This document shows positions 11,430-22,662 of a stretch of DNA of 64,000 nucleotides, one piece after another (positions within the stretch are counted from its first letter, which is position 1; each line of letters begins with the position of its first letter). The position numbers and the translations under genes are program-made. The notes under the pieces are model-generated. The model was not told where the DNA came from and searched no databases. It worked only from the letters and a program-made list of their open reading frames with translations. The DNA is from Dichetophora obliterata (Eukaryota; Arthropoda; Insecta; Diptera; Sciomyzidae): positions 298,094,708 to 298,158,707 of the forward strand of contig OY986435.1 of the NCBI GenBank assembly GCA_963920525.1. The letters are read 5' to 3'.

Positions 11430-11990
11430 TCTAAAATATGCGCATGTACTTAAAACTCTAAATTTTGCGCTAAAAACAGGTAAAATATGCAGTTAAAAAT
11501 ATTTTTATAATATATTATTATCGGTTCAAAAAATTGCATGCATCTAAATTTAACAAAAAACAAAAAAAAAAAAACCAATTCATTTAAAAAAAACTTATGA
11601 AATGAATTAACCAAAACCAACAAAAATATGAAGTGAACATAAAAGTAATAATTATAAGTTATATTTTCCCAAAATATGTCGCACTAAATTTAAATGTTTG
11701 CAAACAATAAAAGGAAAAATATGCAAAAAACACATGCATTTATTGTAAAATGTACAAAAATATGCGCGATAAATATGCAAAAAAAGGCATTTTTTTGTAA
11801 AATATGTATAACTACGCATTTATTCCAAGATATGCCAAAATATGCACTAACGTTTAAATGCCAGTTTAAAGGATATTTCATGATAAGCAAAGATAACTTA
11901 ACCATTTCAATTTTTAGATGATCACTAAAAACATGCATTTGCATGAGATTTCTAGCCCTAATAATCACTATATGCTATTTATGCAAAAAG
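11430..11990. repeat. array of AAATATGC/TATGCA motifs
   Basis: At least ten copies of ATATGC or its near variants occur irregularly between 11436 and 11975, in both orientations (for example near 11717, 11760, 11775, 11839 and 11972). CCCTTTTTGCATA near 11348 is mirrored by TATGCAAAAAGGG near 11979. Dense short motifs flanked by an inverted pair resemble the subterminal transposase-binding repeats of some hAT elements. That reading is an inference, and the overlapping ORFs on both strands are by-products of the repeat. Confidence 0.4.
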
Positions 11991-14380
11991 GGTGGGAAAG
12001 GGCTAAAAATTAGAATATAGGGGGATGAGATAAAATTAAAAATTTTCATTTGACAAGTCCTTATCATATATTTTGAAATCACGTTATTTTGTTTGATCTT
12101 TTATGTCTCTTTTATCCTGCCGGTTAGTTGTTATAATAATAATATTAATTTTCAAAATTGCCCAAGACCATTTTTATAAGACCAAATCTGACCAAGTCTG
12201 ATAAAATTTGTTTCAAATGTAGTCATGTTTCTATGACGAGTTCTAAAACAGTTCCAGTGTAAGTTTTTGTTTTCAATACTTCCGTCCATTACCAAGGAAT
12301 TTAGTAAACTACCTTTTTAAATTTATGATCTTATGCTAGGTTCAACATGTAAACTATTTTTTTCATCCTACGAGATCATATTGCATCCAGAATTCTACTA
12401 CACCAATTTTGGCATAAACTAGATAAAGGCTATTTTGGAAAATTATTAAAACTTTTGATATATTAGCGGTATTCAGGAAGTTATGCATTTGATCTTGTAT
12501 TGCGCATTTGTTAGTGTATATTTGCAGTTATTTGTTGAAATATTGTGTTATACATACAAAACTTCACTAAATACACAATTTGAAAAATGTGGTCAATAAG
12601 ATAGCGACTATAGTGATTGTACCGTCTGTGACTGAAAAGGTTAATTTTCATCTACAACATTGTCTTCTGAGCCGATTTTGTTAAGTTCCATTATTCATGT
12701 ATCAAGTTTCGGAGATCATATTTAAAAATAAACATTTATGTTTTTAAGTTGAATGTTTCAACATGTTATCCTTAACTCTAAAAGACGCACTCAAAAAATA
12801 CTACGAGAACTAACACTGTGGTACAAATGTACCCACTAACAATATTTTGTTTTTTTTTAGTGTTTTTCAAACATAGGTACTTTATTTTTTTTTAATTTAT
12901 ATCGTTTGTTTAATTATCAACGAGTATTTAAAGGAATTATTTCATTAAAATTCAATATCTCTTAGAGTCTCCATTTTAATTATTGCTATTGGTCTTAAAT
13001 TTAAGTGATAGTTAGAATGCGCAAAAAAAAATTTGTTGGGTTGTAACATGTTTTTGGATTAAAAGTTACAACAAGTAGTTTTTTTGTATTTATATTTTTA
13101 TTTTTTAATCGTTTTGGACAACCACCAAATAATAGTCCGATGAAAATTAAATTTGGATATGTCATAAAAGACAAAATTTGAGCATACACGTTTTTTTAAC
13201 TGTTTTGCTTAAAAGACTCTAAGTTCAATTTAGAATTGTTAGAAAATGAATTCGCGACCTCTAAGCCTTTACCAATTGAGATGCGCTTCACAGAGGTTGT
13301 TTTTAAGGTCAAATGAAAGTGGAAAAGCCGCGGACATCAAACACGATTTTTTTTTTTGGGACACCCTAATGTACATATGTTGAAAAAGTTTGCCTCATCG
13401 TCAATTTTAATAGAATAAAAAAATAAATTTAATAAGAAACTTAAAATGCTTACAATTTCAAGTCGTGCCAAATTTTACATTTTTAAACCATCAAAAAGTC
13501 AAAGTTCAAGACTTTTTGACATATGTCAAATAAGTTTTGTCAGTTGAGGTGGGTAGAGGTGGTGTTTTTCCAGAAGTTGTGATGCTTAAGAAGCAACATT
13601 GATGCGTGTGACAAACGCTTTGACAAAATTAAAATTTACAAAAATTCTACTCATACTCAAGTCATATGTAAAATGCTTACACAAAAGGAAATTAAAGAAT
13701 ATAAAAACTAAGAAATACTTTTACACAAAAAAAGCACACATTTCTTATATCCGTGTTCGAAGCAGATATTCTGAACATTACTGTCATGTACAAGCTGTGG
13801 AGAATTTGTTGCAATTTCATTTTTGCTAAAAAGACCCACATGCAGATAACATCTCTTCTATGTACTAACACATGTACAAATACACGTAAGCATAGAAAAG
13901 CAGAAATTTTTTAAATTTCCAGGTTGTGACACCTCTTGTAAGATAATAAATTTCAATTAAAACAGAAATTGATTTACTCTTGTTTACTGCTAGTTTTTTG
14001 TTTAATTAAATTAACAATACATCAAATGTTTGCATGTGCAAGCGTGCTTACGAAATTTGCACAAATGCACACCTACAATATTTTCCTACCCTCACTAGTC
14101 GACCTCAATCGATAATTAAAACAGTAGGTGTTACTGACATAATTTCTCTTTAGAAAAACACGTCAAGCAAGATTGAAAACTTTGTTCCATGTGTCACTTA
14201 TTTTATTTATACAGCGCAAACATATTAGAAAATATAAATAGAAATATTGTTTAAGGTACTACTAACTAAAGTAACGAAAATAAAAACTAACCTTATTTAT
14301 TGCATTGAACAGCAGTGTCGCCAAATAGTCCGATATATAGAAATTGTTACGATTTTAAGATTTGAGTCTTATTATCCAAT
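11991..14380. other. AT-rich DNA, with one SINE-like scrap
   Basis: Mostly unrecognised. On the minus strand, 13245-13300 reads GCGCATCTCAATTGGTAAAG then TTAGAGGTCGCGAATTC. That resembles the tRNA-related head of a SINE, but box B is poor and the body cannot be bounded. Confidence 0.35.
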
Positions 14381-14631
14381 ATTTCATTTATTTATTTATT
14401 TATTTAATTCATTTTCATCAAACAGAGTATAAATATCTCTTGCTGATTACTTAAATACACTAAATCACTAAAGTGAATTTATCAATTATATACAAATTAA
14501 AGTTATTCTCTAGAGTTATAATATATACTGTTAAAATATAAAAGCAAAGAATTTTTAAACACACCTCTACTTAAACCAAGATTAAAATCTATATCTTGGC
14601 ACACAGAGTTTGCCAGTCTTAAGCAACGCGT

Positions 14632-15984
14632 TTAAGGTTCATTCATGCAGTAATTCACTCTATGAAAAGGTTCATAAAATAAATTTTGAGCCCTTAGAAC
14701 ACGAGAAGGTATGTGAAAAGAAATTTGATAAAGTAGAAATGAACAATTAATATCAAAGCAAATTATATCTCTCACAAACATAATAGCAAAATATTTACGC
14801 CGGATGACTAAAGATTGTATTCCCAGAAGGAACCTTCTAGCTCTATATTCAGGCATATCAATATTCCATCTCAAGCGACTTATTGCAAATCTCGTAAAAC
14901 GTCTCTGAATTTTCTTGATTCTGTTAGAAGCACATGCATAAAAGGGATCCCATATTATGCAACAATATTCTAAAATAGACCTTACAAAGGCAAAATATAA
15001 AGCTTTAAGAGAAAAAGGATCACAAAGGTCTTTAGAGTTCCTGATTATAAAACCTAACATACCATTGGCCTTTGCAACAATATAGTCAATGTGACTTGAA
15101 AATGTGAGTTTGATATCAAAAATTACTTCAAGATCTTTTTTCTCGGTTATTCTTAACAAAGTCGTATTTCCCAGCTTATAAGGGTAAAATGCAGGAGAAT
15201 TACTTCGGCAAAATGTCATGCTTTGGCATTTAGATAAATTGAGGGGCAATAAATTGCTACTGCACCAAGAAGATAGTTGGGACAGATCCCTCTCCATATT
15301 TATACTATCATTTGTATCTTTAATAACAGAAAAAATTTTTATGTCATCGGCGTTTATTAAACATTGAGAAAAAGTCAACATTTTGGGAATATCGTTTATA
15401 AATAATAAAAACAGAAGTAGTCCTAGGTGGCTACCCTGCGGGACACCAGAAGAGACCATTATCGCATTAGATTGGAAATTATTAATACGAACAAATTGAG
15501 TACGACCAATAAGGTATGATTTGAACCACTTAAGTAAATTAGAGTGAAATCCAATGAATTTGAGTTTTTTTAACAGTAAGTCATGATGAACACTGTCAAA
15601 TGCTTTTGAAAAGTCCGTGAATATAACGTCACATTGATATCCATTCTCAAAACAGTTTAAAATATATTTTGTAAATATTGCTAAATTTGTAGTTGTAGAC
15701 CTTCCCTGAAAGAAGCCATGCTGAAACGGTGATATTAACTCCTTCACTAAGAAAGTAAGTCTGTTGTAGACTAATTTTTCAAAAAGTTTCGGAATGGTAG
15801 ATAATTTACAAATTGGGCGATTAGTATAGTTAGTAACCTCATTCTTTGAACCAGATTTATGAATCGGTATAATAAAGGTGGTTTTCCAACTATCTAAAAA
15901 TTTGCCTTCCTTAAGTGAGTGATTGAAGATCATTATAAGAGGTAAAGCTAACGAGTCAGCGCAATTTTTTAAGAGTATGGGTGG
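14632..15984 (-). pseudogene. LINE B ORF2, RT and C-terminal part
   Basis: Minus-strand ORF from the BEL insertion point down to the stop at 14632. Recognisable RT blocks in order are NHSLKEGKFLDSWK, RPICKLSTIPKLFEKL, FFQGRSTTTNLAIF, FTDFSKAFDSVHH, SSGVPQGSHLGLLLFLLF and INADDIKIF (the usual YADD with Tyr changed to Asn, both Asp kept). A thumb region with LEVIFDIKLTF and LEYCCIIWDPF follows. These give an RNA-templated DNA polymerase for target-primed reverse transcription. The frame is open over about 450 codons, so it was recently intact. The ATG at 15933 is not a real start, because the frame runs on upstream to the insertion site and then at 22663. No endonuclease is present, so the copy is non-functional. 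Confidence 0.88.
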
Positions 15985-16362
15985 TGTTTACGCCGAAGCA
16001 TAATTTTTTCCCCGCCACTGTGCACTGCAGTGTGGAGTATAAGAGTTTGAAGGCTTATTTAGCAGAAAAAAGTGCAAAAATTAAATAAAAACAGAAACAA
16101 CACAGAAGCAGTAAATGTATTAGTACCCATACCTGCAGATGAGCAACAAGTTCTCTCCCGCTACAATGCATTTATGACTTTGGTATTCTTTTTTATATAA
16201 CTTGTCTAGTTTTTAAGTTCTTTTTGTCTTTCAATAAAGTCAGTTATTGTACAGCATTCAATCAGAGCATACGTTTAATTTAGAAGCTCATATATTCTGA
16301 AAGCATATAAATTTTAAGTACAAAATTAACTCCCCCAGTACAAATTAGTATTGGAGTTAAAA
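15985..16362 (+). repeat. 5' LTR of the BEL/Pao element
   Basis: Begins TGTTTACGCC and ends GGAGTTAAAA. A TATATAA lies at 16194-16200 and an AATAAA polyadenylation signal at 16233-16238, so the transcribed R region would be short. The palindrome CACTGCAGTG lies near 16023. The LTR does not end in the usual CA. The boundary is set by where the two LTRs stop matching and by the GGTGG duplications. Confidence 0.93.
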
Positions 16363-16363
16363 T

Positions 16364-16381
16364 TGGTAGCAGAGCAAGGTT
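16364..16381 (+). promoter_or_regulatory. primer-binding-site candidate
   Basis: TGGTAGCAGAGCAAGG starts one base after the left LTR. TGG complements the CCA end of a tRNA, and the position is that of a primer-binding site. I cannot name the primer tRNA with confidence. Bases 16382-16844 are the untranslated leader before the Gag-Pol ATG. Confidence 0.65.
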
Positions 16382-16844
16382 CCTGTTTAGAAACCTTTAA
16401 ACATTCCAATCAAAATTTCGGAATTATTTTGGACACGAGACGACCAGAATCTTTGGACTTTGTTATTATCGTTGGAACTTTCGTCATTTTCGCTGGTAAA
16501 GTTAGCATATACTCGTCAGCAAGCTCGACGGTGGATCCAACAATTTCCCCAAAGGGTAAAAAGTCAATTTGGTTGTGCAAAGAAAAGTGAAATTTTTGTT
16601 TTGCTATTTGGAAGCTGGTAGCACGTTTGTTTTTTGTTGTTTTTTTTTTGCGACACGAGGCATACGGTGGGTCTTGTTACGGGACATATGTGTATAGTCT
16701 AACGGGTCATTATATAATTCGGCTAGAAGTGTAGATCACGCGATCGTTGAAAATTACCTTATTTCTTCGATATATGGTATTGCGTCATTCTTTTCAAACG
16801 GTTTAATAAATTTTTAATTTTTATTTTGCTTTTTTGGTGGAATT

Positions 16845-19800
16845 ATGTCACCAAAAAATAAGCATGCGGCCTTATGCCCAACTCGCGAAAATCTGATAAA
16901 CTCGCTGGAAAAAATAAGGTCAATAATGGACAAAAAATCAAATACAATGGCAATTGCTGAACTTGAAACTCGAGCTAGTATAGCTGAGTCGATATTTTCG
17001 CAATTGAACAAGGTTCAATCAGAAATAGAACAAAATGGAGAATCCAGCGAGTTTTCAAAGCGTCAAGTTTACGAAGAATTATACTGTGAGGTAAAATCAC
17101 GCATTTTAAATTGCATTTCAGAGCATAATCGCAAAAATTCGAGTCATTTGGATTCAACACATAATTTTGGTTCAGTTGCTCAAAATAGCACTATAGCCTT
17201 TGCTCGGTTGGCCAATTTGCCGAAGATTAAAATATTATCATTCTCTGGTAAATACACGGATTGGACAAATTGGTTCAATACATTTTCCTCGTTGATTGAT
17301 AACGATTCGGACTTAGATAATTTATCCAAATTTGTGCATTTGCGTTCGGCGTTGGGTCCGATTCCTCTGCGTGCTATTGAGTCGCTAGAGCTCACAGCAG
17401 AGAATTATACTCACGCTCTTTCTCTTTTAAAAAATCGGTTTGAAAACAAATCTATTATTTTTCAAGCGCATGTAAAAGAGTTATTTGAAAGCCCGCGGCT
17501 TACTCAGCAAAATCCTTTTGTTTTAAGAGAACTAATTGATAATGTGAATTCCCATCTCAGGGCTCTCAAATCGTTAGGCAGTACTGAAGATGTAGCAAAC
17601 GTTATCATATACTATCTCATCCGTTCAAAGGTTGATTCGGAAACATTGAAAAAATGGGAAGATCAAGTGAAATTCGAAGAGTTGCCGTCTTGGGATGGTT
17701 TTTCGAGATTTTTAGCGAATCGTTGTACTGCTCTCGAGAATCGTGAGTTTAACGGGTCGTTATCTAGGGATGATTCAAAAAATGATCGTCAGCCACCGTC
17801 AAAATATAACAATAAACACTATAAAGGGAACAAATCACAGTCTTTTTCGCTGACAACATACAGAGAACGAAATGAGATGACGTGCCCATGCTGTAAAAAA
17901 AATCATAACGTGGGTAATTGCTCAGAATTTTTGAAGTTGTCGCCAATTCAACGGTATTTTGAAATCAAAAAGCAGTCTCTTTGTGTATTATGTTTGCTCA
18001 AGTCGCATCCAGTTAAAGAGTGTTCAGCTAAACATTGTGGTGAGTGTGAAGGCAGACATCATGAATTATTGCACCGAACTGGAAAACGGGATGGTAATTT
18101 AGTTTCAGCAGTTGAAACAAAGCCAGTGACAACTTTAACAGACTCAAAAAAAGAGGCCTCGAATCCCGACTTTCCAAGTTTTTCTCATTCGAGCTCGTTG
18201 TATTCCTTACTCTCTTCGAATTCGGTAAAATTTCTCGCAACTGCAGTCTTGTTTGTTAAAGATTTTTCAGGGAAACTTGTAGAGTGTCGCACAATTTTAG
18301 ACTCTGGTAGCCAGTTGAATTTCATAACTGCAGATCTCGCGAATAAATTAAAGTTGAGCGTGGAATACGATCGAATCTCGATAAGCGGCATAGGAAGTGC
18401 AAAAACGGAGTCGTTGGGCAAGGTCAGTGCCGTAATTCGCTCTAGGCTAACCAATTATTCGGATGCTCTCCAATTTATGGTCATGCCGTCTATCACTCAA
18501 TATGCTCCAAATGTAGTACTCGACGTCAGCAAGTGGAACTTGCCTAAAAATATTGAGCTTGCGGATCCGAAATTTAATGAATCGAAGGTGGTTGATATGC
18601 TTCTCGGGGTCTCGACATTTTTCAAACTTCTATCGGTGGGTCAGATCAGCTTAGGCGATAATATGCCAATTTTACAGAAAACTCTCTTAGGATGGATTTT
18701 AGCTGGTGAATACATGCACTCAAAAAAGTTAAAATCGGTTGTAGTGTCCAATAGTGCAGTGGAGGAGAATAACAGACTGTCCGAATTAGTAGAGCAGTTT
18801 TGGAAATGCGAAAAAGTGACTTCAGAATCATCGAATTTAACTCCTGAGGAACAGGACTGCGAAAATTATTTTTTGGCCACTGTAAAGCGCACACTGTCTG
18901 GCCGATTCGTAGTTCGACTGCCATTTAAAAATCCGCCAGTAGGAGTTGGCGAGTCATATTCGATTGCGGTGAAAAGATTCGAATGTTTAGAAAAAAAATT
19001 AGGGCGTAATCCACACTTGAAATCCGAATATAAAAAATTTATTGACGAATATCGCGAGTTAGATCACTTAGAAATCGTTACGCATTTGCCTCTTGTAGAA
19101 TTTAAATATTTTATGCCACATCACGCTGTTTTGCGCCCCACTAGTACGTCGACCAAGTTGCGCGTCGTTTTTGATGCTTCCTGCAAGTCAAGCAATGGTT
19201 TTTCTTTAAATGACAATTTACTCATTGGGCCTAGAGTGCAGCCGGAATTGTTTGATATTTTAGTTCGATTTCGTCTTTTTAAGTATGCGTTAACTGCTGA
19301 TATATCCAAAATGTATAGACAAATTTTAGTTGCTGCAGAAGATTGTAATTGGCAGTGTATACTTTGGCGCGAAAATAAATCGCAAAATATAGATATATTG
19401 CGTCTAAAAACTGTAACTTACGGCACTAGTTCAGCGCCTTATTTGGCAGTGCGTTGCTTACAGTTTTTAGCTGAGAATTTTCATGAAAAATATGCACATG
19501 GAAGCGAAGTCTTACTGAAAAACGTATACATGGATGATATATTGGCAGGCGCAGATACAATCGAGGAGCTTATTACTTTAAAAAGTCAGATAACAGATCT
19601 TCTCAATCTTGGCAAATTCGAGCTGCACAAATGGAGATCGAACACTTCGTTCACAATTCAGGATTTTGGCTCTGAGCAAGAGCAAGAACCGTTAAGTATT
19701 GAAAATAACGATTGTGCAAAAACGTTGGGTGTTTTATGGTATTCTAACCAAGACAAGTTTGGATTTTCTTATGGCAATGAATTTTCTGCCAAAATTACAA

Positions 19801-22121
19801 AGCGAATAGTGCTGTCGGAGCTAGCTCAACTTTTCGATCCCTTAGGACTACTCAATCCAATAATTGTTCTGGGAAAGGTTTTCATGCAAGAGCTATGGCT
19901 CTTACAGCTAGAGTGGGATGAGTCCTTACCACAAAATTTACACGAAAGGTGGCTTAAATACCGCCACGAGCTAAAATTAGTGTCGGAATTTAAATTTCCG
20001 CGAGCTGTTGCTGATATTTCTTCAGCAAAACTCATAGAGTTGCATGGCTTCTCAGATGCCTCCATACGAGCATTCGGTTGCACGATTTATGTTCGAACAA
20101 TAGACGATAATGGAGATATATCGGTAAATTTGCTAACTGCAAAATCTAAGATTGCGCCGCTCAAATCTACTTCTCTGCCGCGCTTAGAATTACAAGGTGC
20201 TGTCATGCTTGCTCAGCTGATGAATCGCATACAGCAAATTTTATCAATCAGGTTTAATTCCACTTTTTATTGGACAGATTCGGTTATAGTTCTTCACTGG
20301 ATATCGTCGCATCCCTCACGGTGGACGACTTTTGTTGCTAATCGCGTCTCGCAAATTCAAGAACTTTCTAAAGCGTCTGAATGGCATAAAATAGAGTCAA
20401 AATCCAATCCAGCCGATATTGTTTCTCGGGGTATGTGGCCTGGCGAGCTTAAAGATAACGCATTGTGGTTCAAGGGTCCTCTTTTCTTGAGTTCAGATGT
20501 TGCTAGCTGGCCTCCGAAGAGATTCATTCTAAATAGTGACAACGCGTCTGTACCAGAAGGGCGTCAAAATAATATCGTTCTCACTATAAATCCAACTTCT
20601 GCAGTAGATTTGGTTTCAGACTGCAAATTTCTCAATTGTTTTTTGAAGTTGAATCGAGTTTTTGCTTATATTTCGCGCTGGGTGAATAATGCTCGAGAGA
20701 AACTAGCTGGCGGTGTAAATACCCCATATTCAGCAGCGCTAAAGGTCTCAGAACTCAGATTAGGACTTGAATACATTTTATTTAATATTCAAAAAATTTC
20801 ATTCGCTGGCGAGCTGCAAGCAATTAGTTCTAATCATATTATAAAATCATCAAAAATACAAAAACTTAACCCGTTTATTGATCATTCTAAACGCGTTCCA
20901 ATTTTGCGAGTAGGTGGCAGGCTTTCAAATTCCGAACTTGAATTTACAGCTAAACACCCGGCAATTTTACCGTGCCAACATGCTTTTTCATTTGCGCTTG
21001 CAAGTTATTTACATAAAATTAATTCGCATGCGGGTCCTCTAGCTCTATCAGCATTTATTAGGCAGAGGTTTTGGATTGTTAACGCCAGAAAAGTTACGCG
21101 AAAAGTAGTCAGATCGTGTATGTCATGTTTTAGGCAGCGACCAAGGGCCATAGAGCAGCAAATGGGCAACCTACCAAAAGATCGCGTTATGGGTGGGACG
21201 CACCCTTTTCAAAAATCTGGTATGGACTTCGCTGGTCCCATAACAATACATGTTAAATTACGGGGTAAACGACCAACAAAAGCCTATCTAGCCATATTCG
21301 TGTGCTTTTTGACGAAAGCTTGCCATATTGAAGTAGTTTCCGATTTATCTACAGCAGCTTTTCTTTGCGCGCTAAAAAGGTTTTTTGCTCGACGTGGTTT
21401 GAGTTCGGATCTATACTGCGACAACGCTACAAATTTTACTGGAGCCGCTAGAAAACTAAGAGAACTGGCGAATGAGCTTTTCAAAGATGTGGATCCAAAT
21501 AAAGTAAGCGATATCTGCGCAGCACGCGGTGTAAATTTCCACTTCATTCCTCCTCAATCTCCCCATATGGGTGGACTCTGGGAGAGTGCTGTTAAAGTAG
21601 CAAAATCGATGCTTGTTCACCATATAAATGGAGCGTCTCTCACTTTCGAGGAGCTTACCACTGTCGTCGCTGAAATAGAAGCTATCATGAATTCAAGGCC
21701 CCTGTATCCAGCATCGTCTGATCCGAATGATTTAGAAGCCCTTACACCAGGTCATTTTTTGACTGGCAGACCTCTTAACTGTATTCCCGAACCTTTTAAT
21801 GAGGATGATTTAAATGTTCCACCAGTCAATCGATGGAAACGGATTCAGCACATAAAACAGATATTCTGGAGAAGATGGTCCAAGGAATATCTTGCGTTAT
21901 TGCAAGAGCGGCGTAAATGGACTACAACTTCCGAAAACATTAAAATTGGAACTTTAGTCATAGTTGCCGAAGATAATCTCCCTCCACATAAATGGATGCT
22001 GGGGAGAATTGAAGGAATCTACCCCGGAGATGATAGACTTGTTAGAGTCGTCTCACTTCGAACATCATCAGGCGTCTTAAAAAGAAACGTACATAAAATC
22101 TGCCCACTGCCTATTCTTTGA
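16845..22121 (+). CDS. BEL/Pao Gag-Pol polyprotein
   Basis: A 1,758-residue single-ORF polyprotein whose cleavage products package element RNA, reverse-transcribe it and integrate the DNA. From the N-terminus there is a Gag-like DUF1759 region at about 125-270 (SFSGKYTDW). Paired Cys/His clusters from C347 and C380 are nucleic-acid-binding knuckles. The aspartic protease has its catalytic Asp at D486 (ILDSGSQ). The RT has D819 (LTADISKMYRQ) and YMDD at D897-D898. RNase H residues are D1071, E1115 and D1145. The integrase HHCC zinc site runs from H1395 to C1425/C1428, and its catalytic triad is D1461 (GMDFAGP), D1526 (YCDNATNF) and E1580 (GGLWES). A C-terminal DUF5641-like segment ends the protein. 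All catalytic residues are present and there is no stop or frameshift. The ATG is the first in the frame after the leader. No env ORF follows. Activity is plausible but not shown by sequence alone. Confidence 0.96.
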   Translation: MSPKNKHAALCPTRENLINSLEKIRSIMDKKSNTMAIAELETRASIAESIFSQLNKVQSEIEQNGESSEFSKRQVYEELYCEVKSRILNCISEHNRKNSSHLDSTHNFGSVAQNSTIAFARLANLPKIKILSFSGKYTDWTNWFNTFSSLIDNDSDLDNLSKFVHLRSALGPIPLRAIESLELTAENYTHALSLLKNRFENKSIIFQAHVKELFESPRLTQQNPFVLRELIDNVNSHLRALKSLGSTEDVANVIIYYLIRSKVDSETLKKWEDQVKFEELPSWDGFSRFLANRCTALENREFNGSLSRDDSKNDRQPPSKYNNKHYKGNKSQSFSLTTYRERNEMTCPCCKKNHNVGNCSEFLKLSPIQRYFEIKKQSLCVLCLLKSHPVKECSAKHCGECEGRHHELLHRTGKRDGNLVSAVETKPVTTLTDSKKEASNPDFPSFSHSSSLYSLLSSNSVKFLATAVLFVKDFSGKLVECRTILDSGSQLNFITADLANKLKLSVEYDRISISGIGSAKTESLGKVSAVIRSRLTNYSDALQFMVMPSITQYAPNVVLDVSKWNLPKNIELADPKFNESKVVDMLLGVSTFFKLLSVGQISLGDNMPILQKTLLGWILAGEYMHSKKLKSVVVSNSAVEENNRLSELVEQFWKCEKVTSESSNLTPEEQDCENYFLATVKRTLSGRFVVRLPFKNPPVGVGESYSIAVKRFECLEKKLGRNPHLKSEYKKFIDEYRELDHLEIVTHLPLVEFKYFMPHHAVLRPTSTSTKLRVVFDASCKSSNGFSLNDNLLIGPRVQPELFDILVRFRLFKYALTADISKMYRQILVAAEDCNWQCILWRENKSQNIDILRLKTVTYGTSSAPYLAVRCLQFLAENFHEKYAHGSEVLLKNVYMDDILAGADTIEELITLKSQITDLLNLGKFELHKWRSNTSFTIQDFGSEQEQEPLSIENNDCAKTLGVLWYSNQDKFGFSYGNEFSAKITKRIVLSELAQLFDPLGLLNPIIVLGKVFMQELWLLQLEWDESLPQNLHERWLKYRHELKLVSEFKFPRAVADISSAKLIELHGFSDASIRAFGCTIYVRTIDDNGDISVNLLTAKSKIAPLKSTSLPRLELQGAVMLAQLMNRIQQILSIRFNSTFYWTDSVIVLHWISSHPSRWTTFVANRVSQIQELSKASEWHKIESKSNPADIVSRGMWPGELKDNALWFKGPLFLSSDVASWPPKRFILNSDNASVPEGRQNNIVLTINPTSAVDLVSDCKFLNCFLKLNRVFAYISRWVNNAREKLAGGVNTPYSAALKVSELRLGLEYILFNIQKISFAGELQAISSNHIIKSSKIQKLNPFIDHSKRVPILRVGGRLSNSELEFTAKHPAILPCQHAFSFALASYLHKINSHAGPLALSAFIRQRFWIVNARKVTRKVVRSCMSCFRQRPRAIEQQMGNLPKDRVMGGTHPFQKSGMDFAGPITIHVKLRGKRPTKAYLAIFVCFLTKACHIEVVSDLSTAAFLCALKRFFARRGLSSDLYCDNATNFTGAARKLRELANELFKDVDPNKVSDICAARGVNFHFIPPQSPHMGGLWESAVKVAKSMLVHHINGASLTFEELTTVVAEIEAIMNSRPLYPASSDPNDLEALTPGHFLTGRPLNCIPEPFNEDDLNVPPVNRWKRIQHIKQIFWRRWSKEYLALLQERRKWTTTSENIKIGTLVIVAEDNLPPHKWMLGRIEGIYPGDDRLVRVVSLRTSSGVLKRNVHKICPLPIL

Positions 22122-22275
22122 GTGATGCCTTGAAAATAATAGAACACGAAATTATAATAGTTTGAGATATCACCATTCATATAAACACAAAACTGTTAAC
22201 ATGATTATTTCTTTAGACTAATACTTTAATTAATTTTTTCAACTTTATTTTGAAAGTATATGGATACTTTCAAGG

Positions 22276-22284
22276 TGGGGAGAA
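22276..22284 (+). promoter_or_regulatory. polypurine tract of the BEL/Pao element
   Basis: GGGGAGAA lies immediately before the right LTR (22285). This is the position where plus-strand DNA synthesis is primed in LTR elements. The 150 bp between the ORF stop and this tract are untranslated. Confidence 0.75.
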
Positions 22285-22662
22285 TGTTTACGCCGAAGCA
22301 TAATTTTTTCCCCGCCACTGTGCACTGCAGTGTGGAGTATAAGAGTTTGAAGGCTTATTTAGCAGAAAAAAGTGCAAAAATAAAATAAAAACAGAAACAA
22401 CACAGAAGCAGTAAATGTATTAGTACCCATACCTGCAGATGAGCAACAAGTTCTCTCCCGCTACAATGCATTTATGACTTTGGTATTCTTTTTTATATAA
22501 CTTGTCTAGTTTTTAAGTTCTTTTTGTCTTTCAATAAAGTCAGTTATTGTACAGCATTCAATCAGAGCATACGTTTAATTTAGAAGCTCATATATTCTGA
22601 AAGCATATAAATTTTAAGTACAAAATTAACTCCCCCAGTACAAATTAGTATTGGAGTTAAAA
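22285..22662 (+). repeat. 3' LTR of the BEL/Pao element
   Basis: Identical to the 5' LTR except for A at 22382 where the 5' LTR has T at 16082. It supplies the AATAAA signal for transcript end formation. Confidence 0.93.

Larger units (their letters stand above)
15985..22662 (+). mobile_element. BEL/Pao LTR retrotransposon, full length
   Basis: A 6,678-bp element with two 378-bp LTRs at 15985-16362 and 22285-22662. They differ at one position (T at 16082, A at 22382). It is flanked by the 5-bp duplication GGTGG (15980-15984 and 22663-22667), the length usual for BEL/Pao integrases. A TGG-starting primer-binding-site candidate follows the left LTR, and a purine tract precedes the right LTR. 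One uninterrupted Gag-Pol ORF fills the interior, and no envelope-like ORF is present. The near-identical LTRs and open ORF indicate a recent insertion. It disrupts a minus-strand LINE. Confidence 0.96.

Noticed and set aside
11690..11968. Overlapping 75- and 92-residue ORFs on opposite strands
   Set aside because: They are made by the TATGC-motif array and match no family.
16351..16590. 79-residue ORF across the LTR boundary and leader
   Set aside because: It has no domain and overlaps the primer site and leader; no role is supported.
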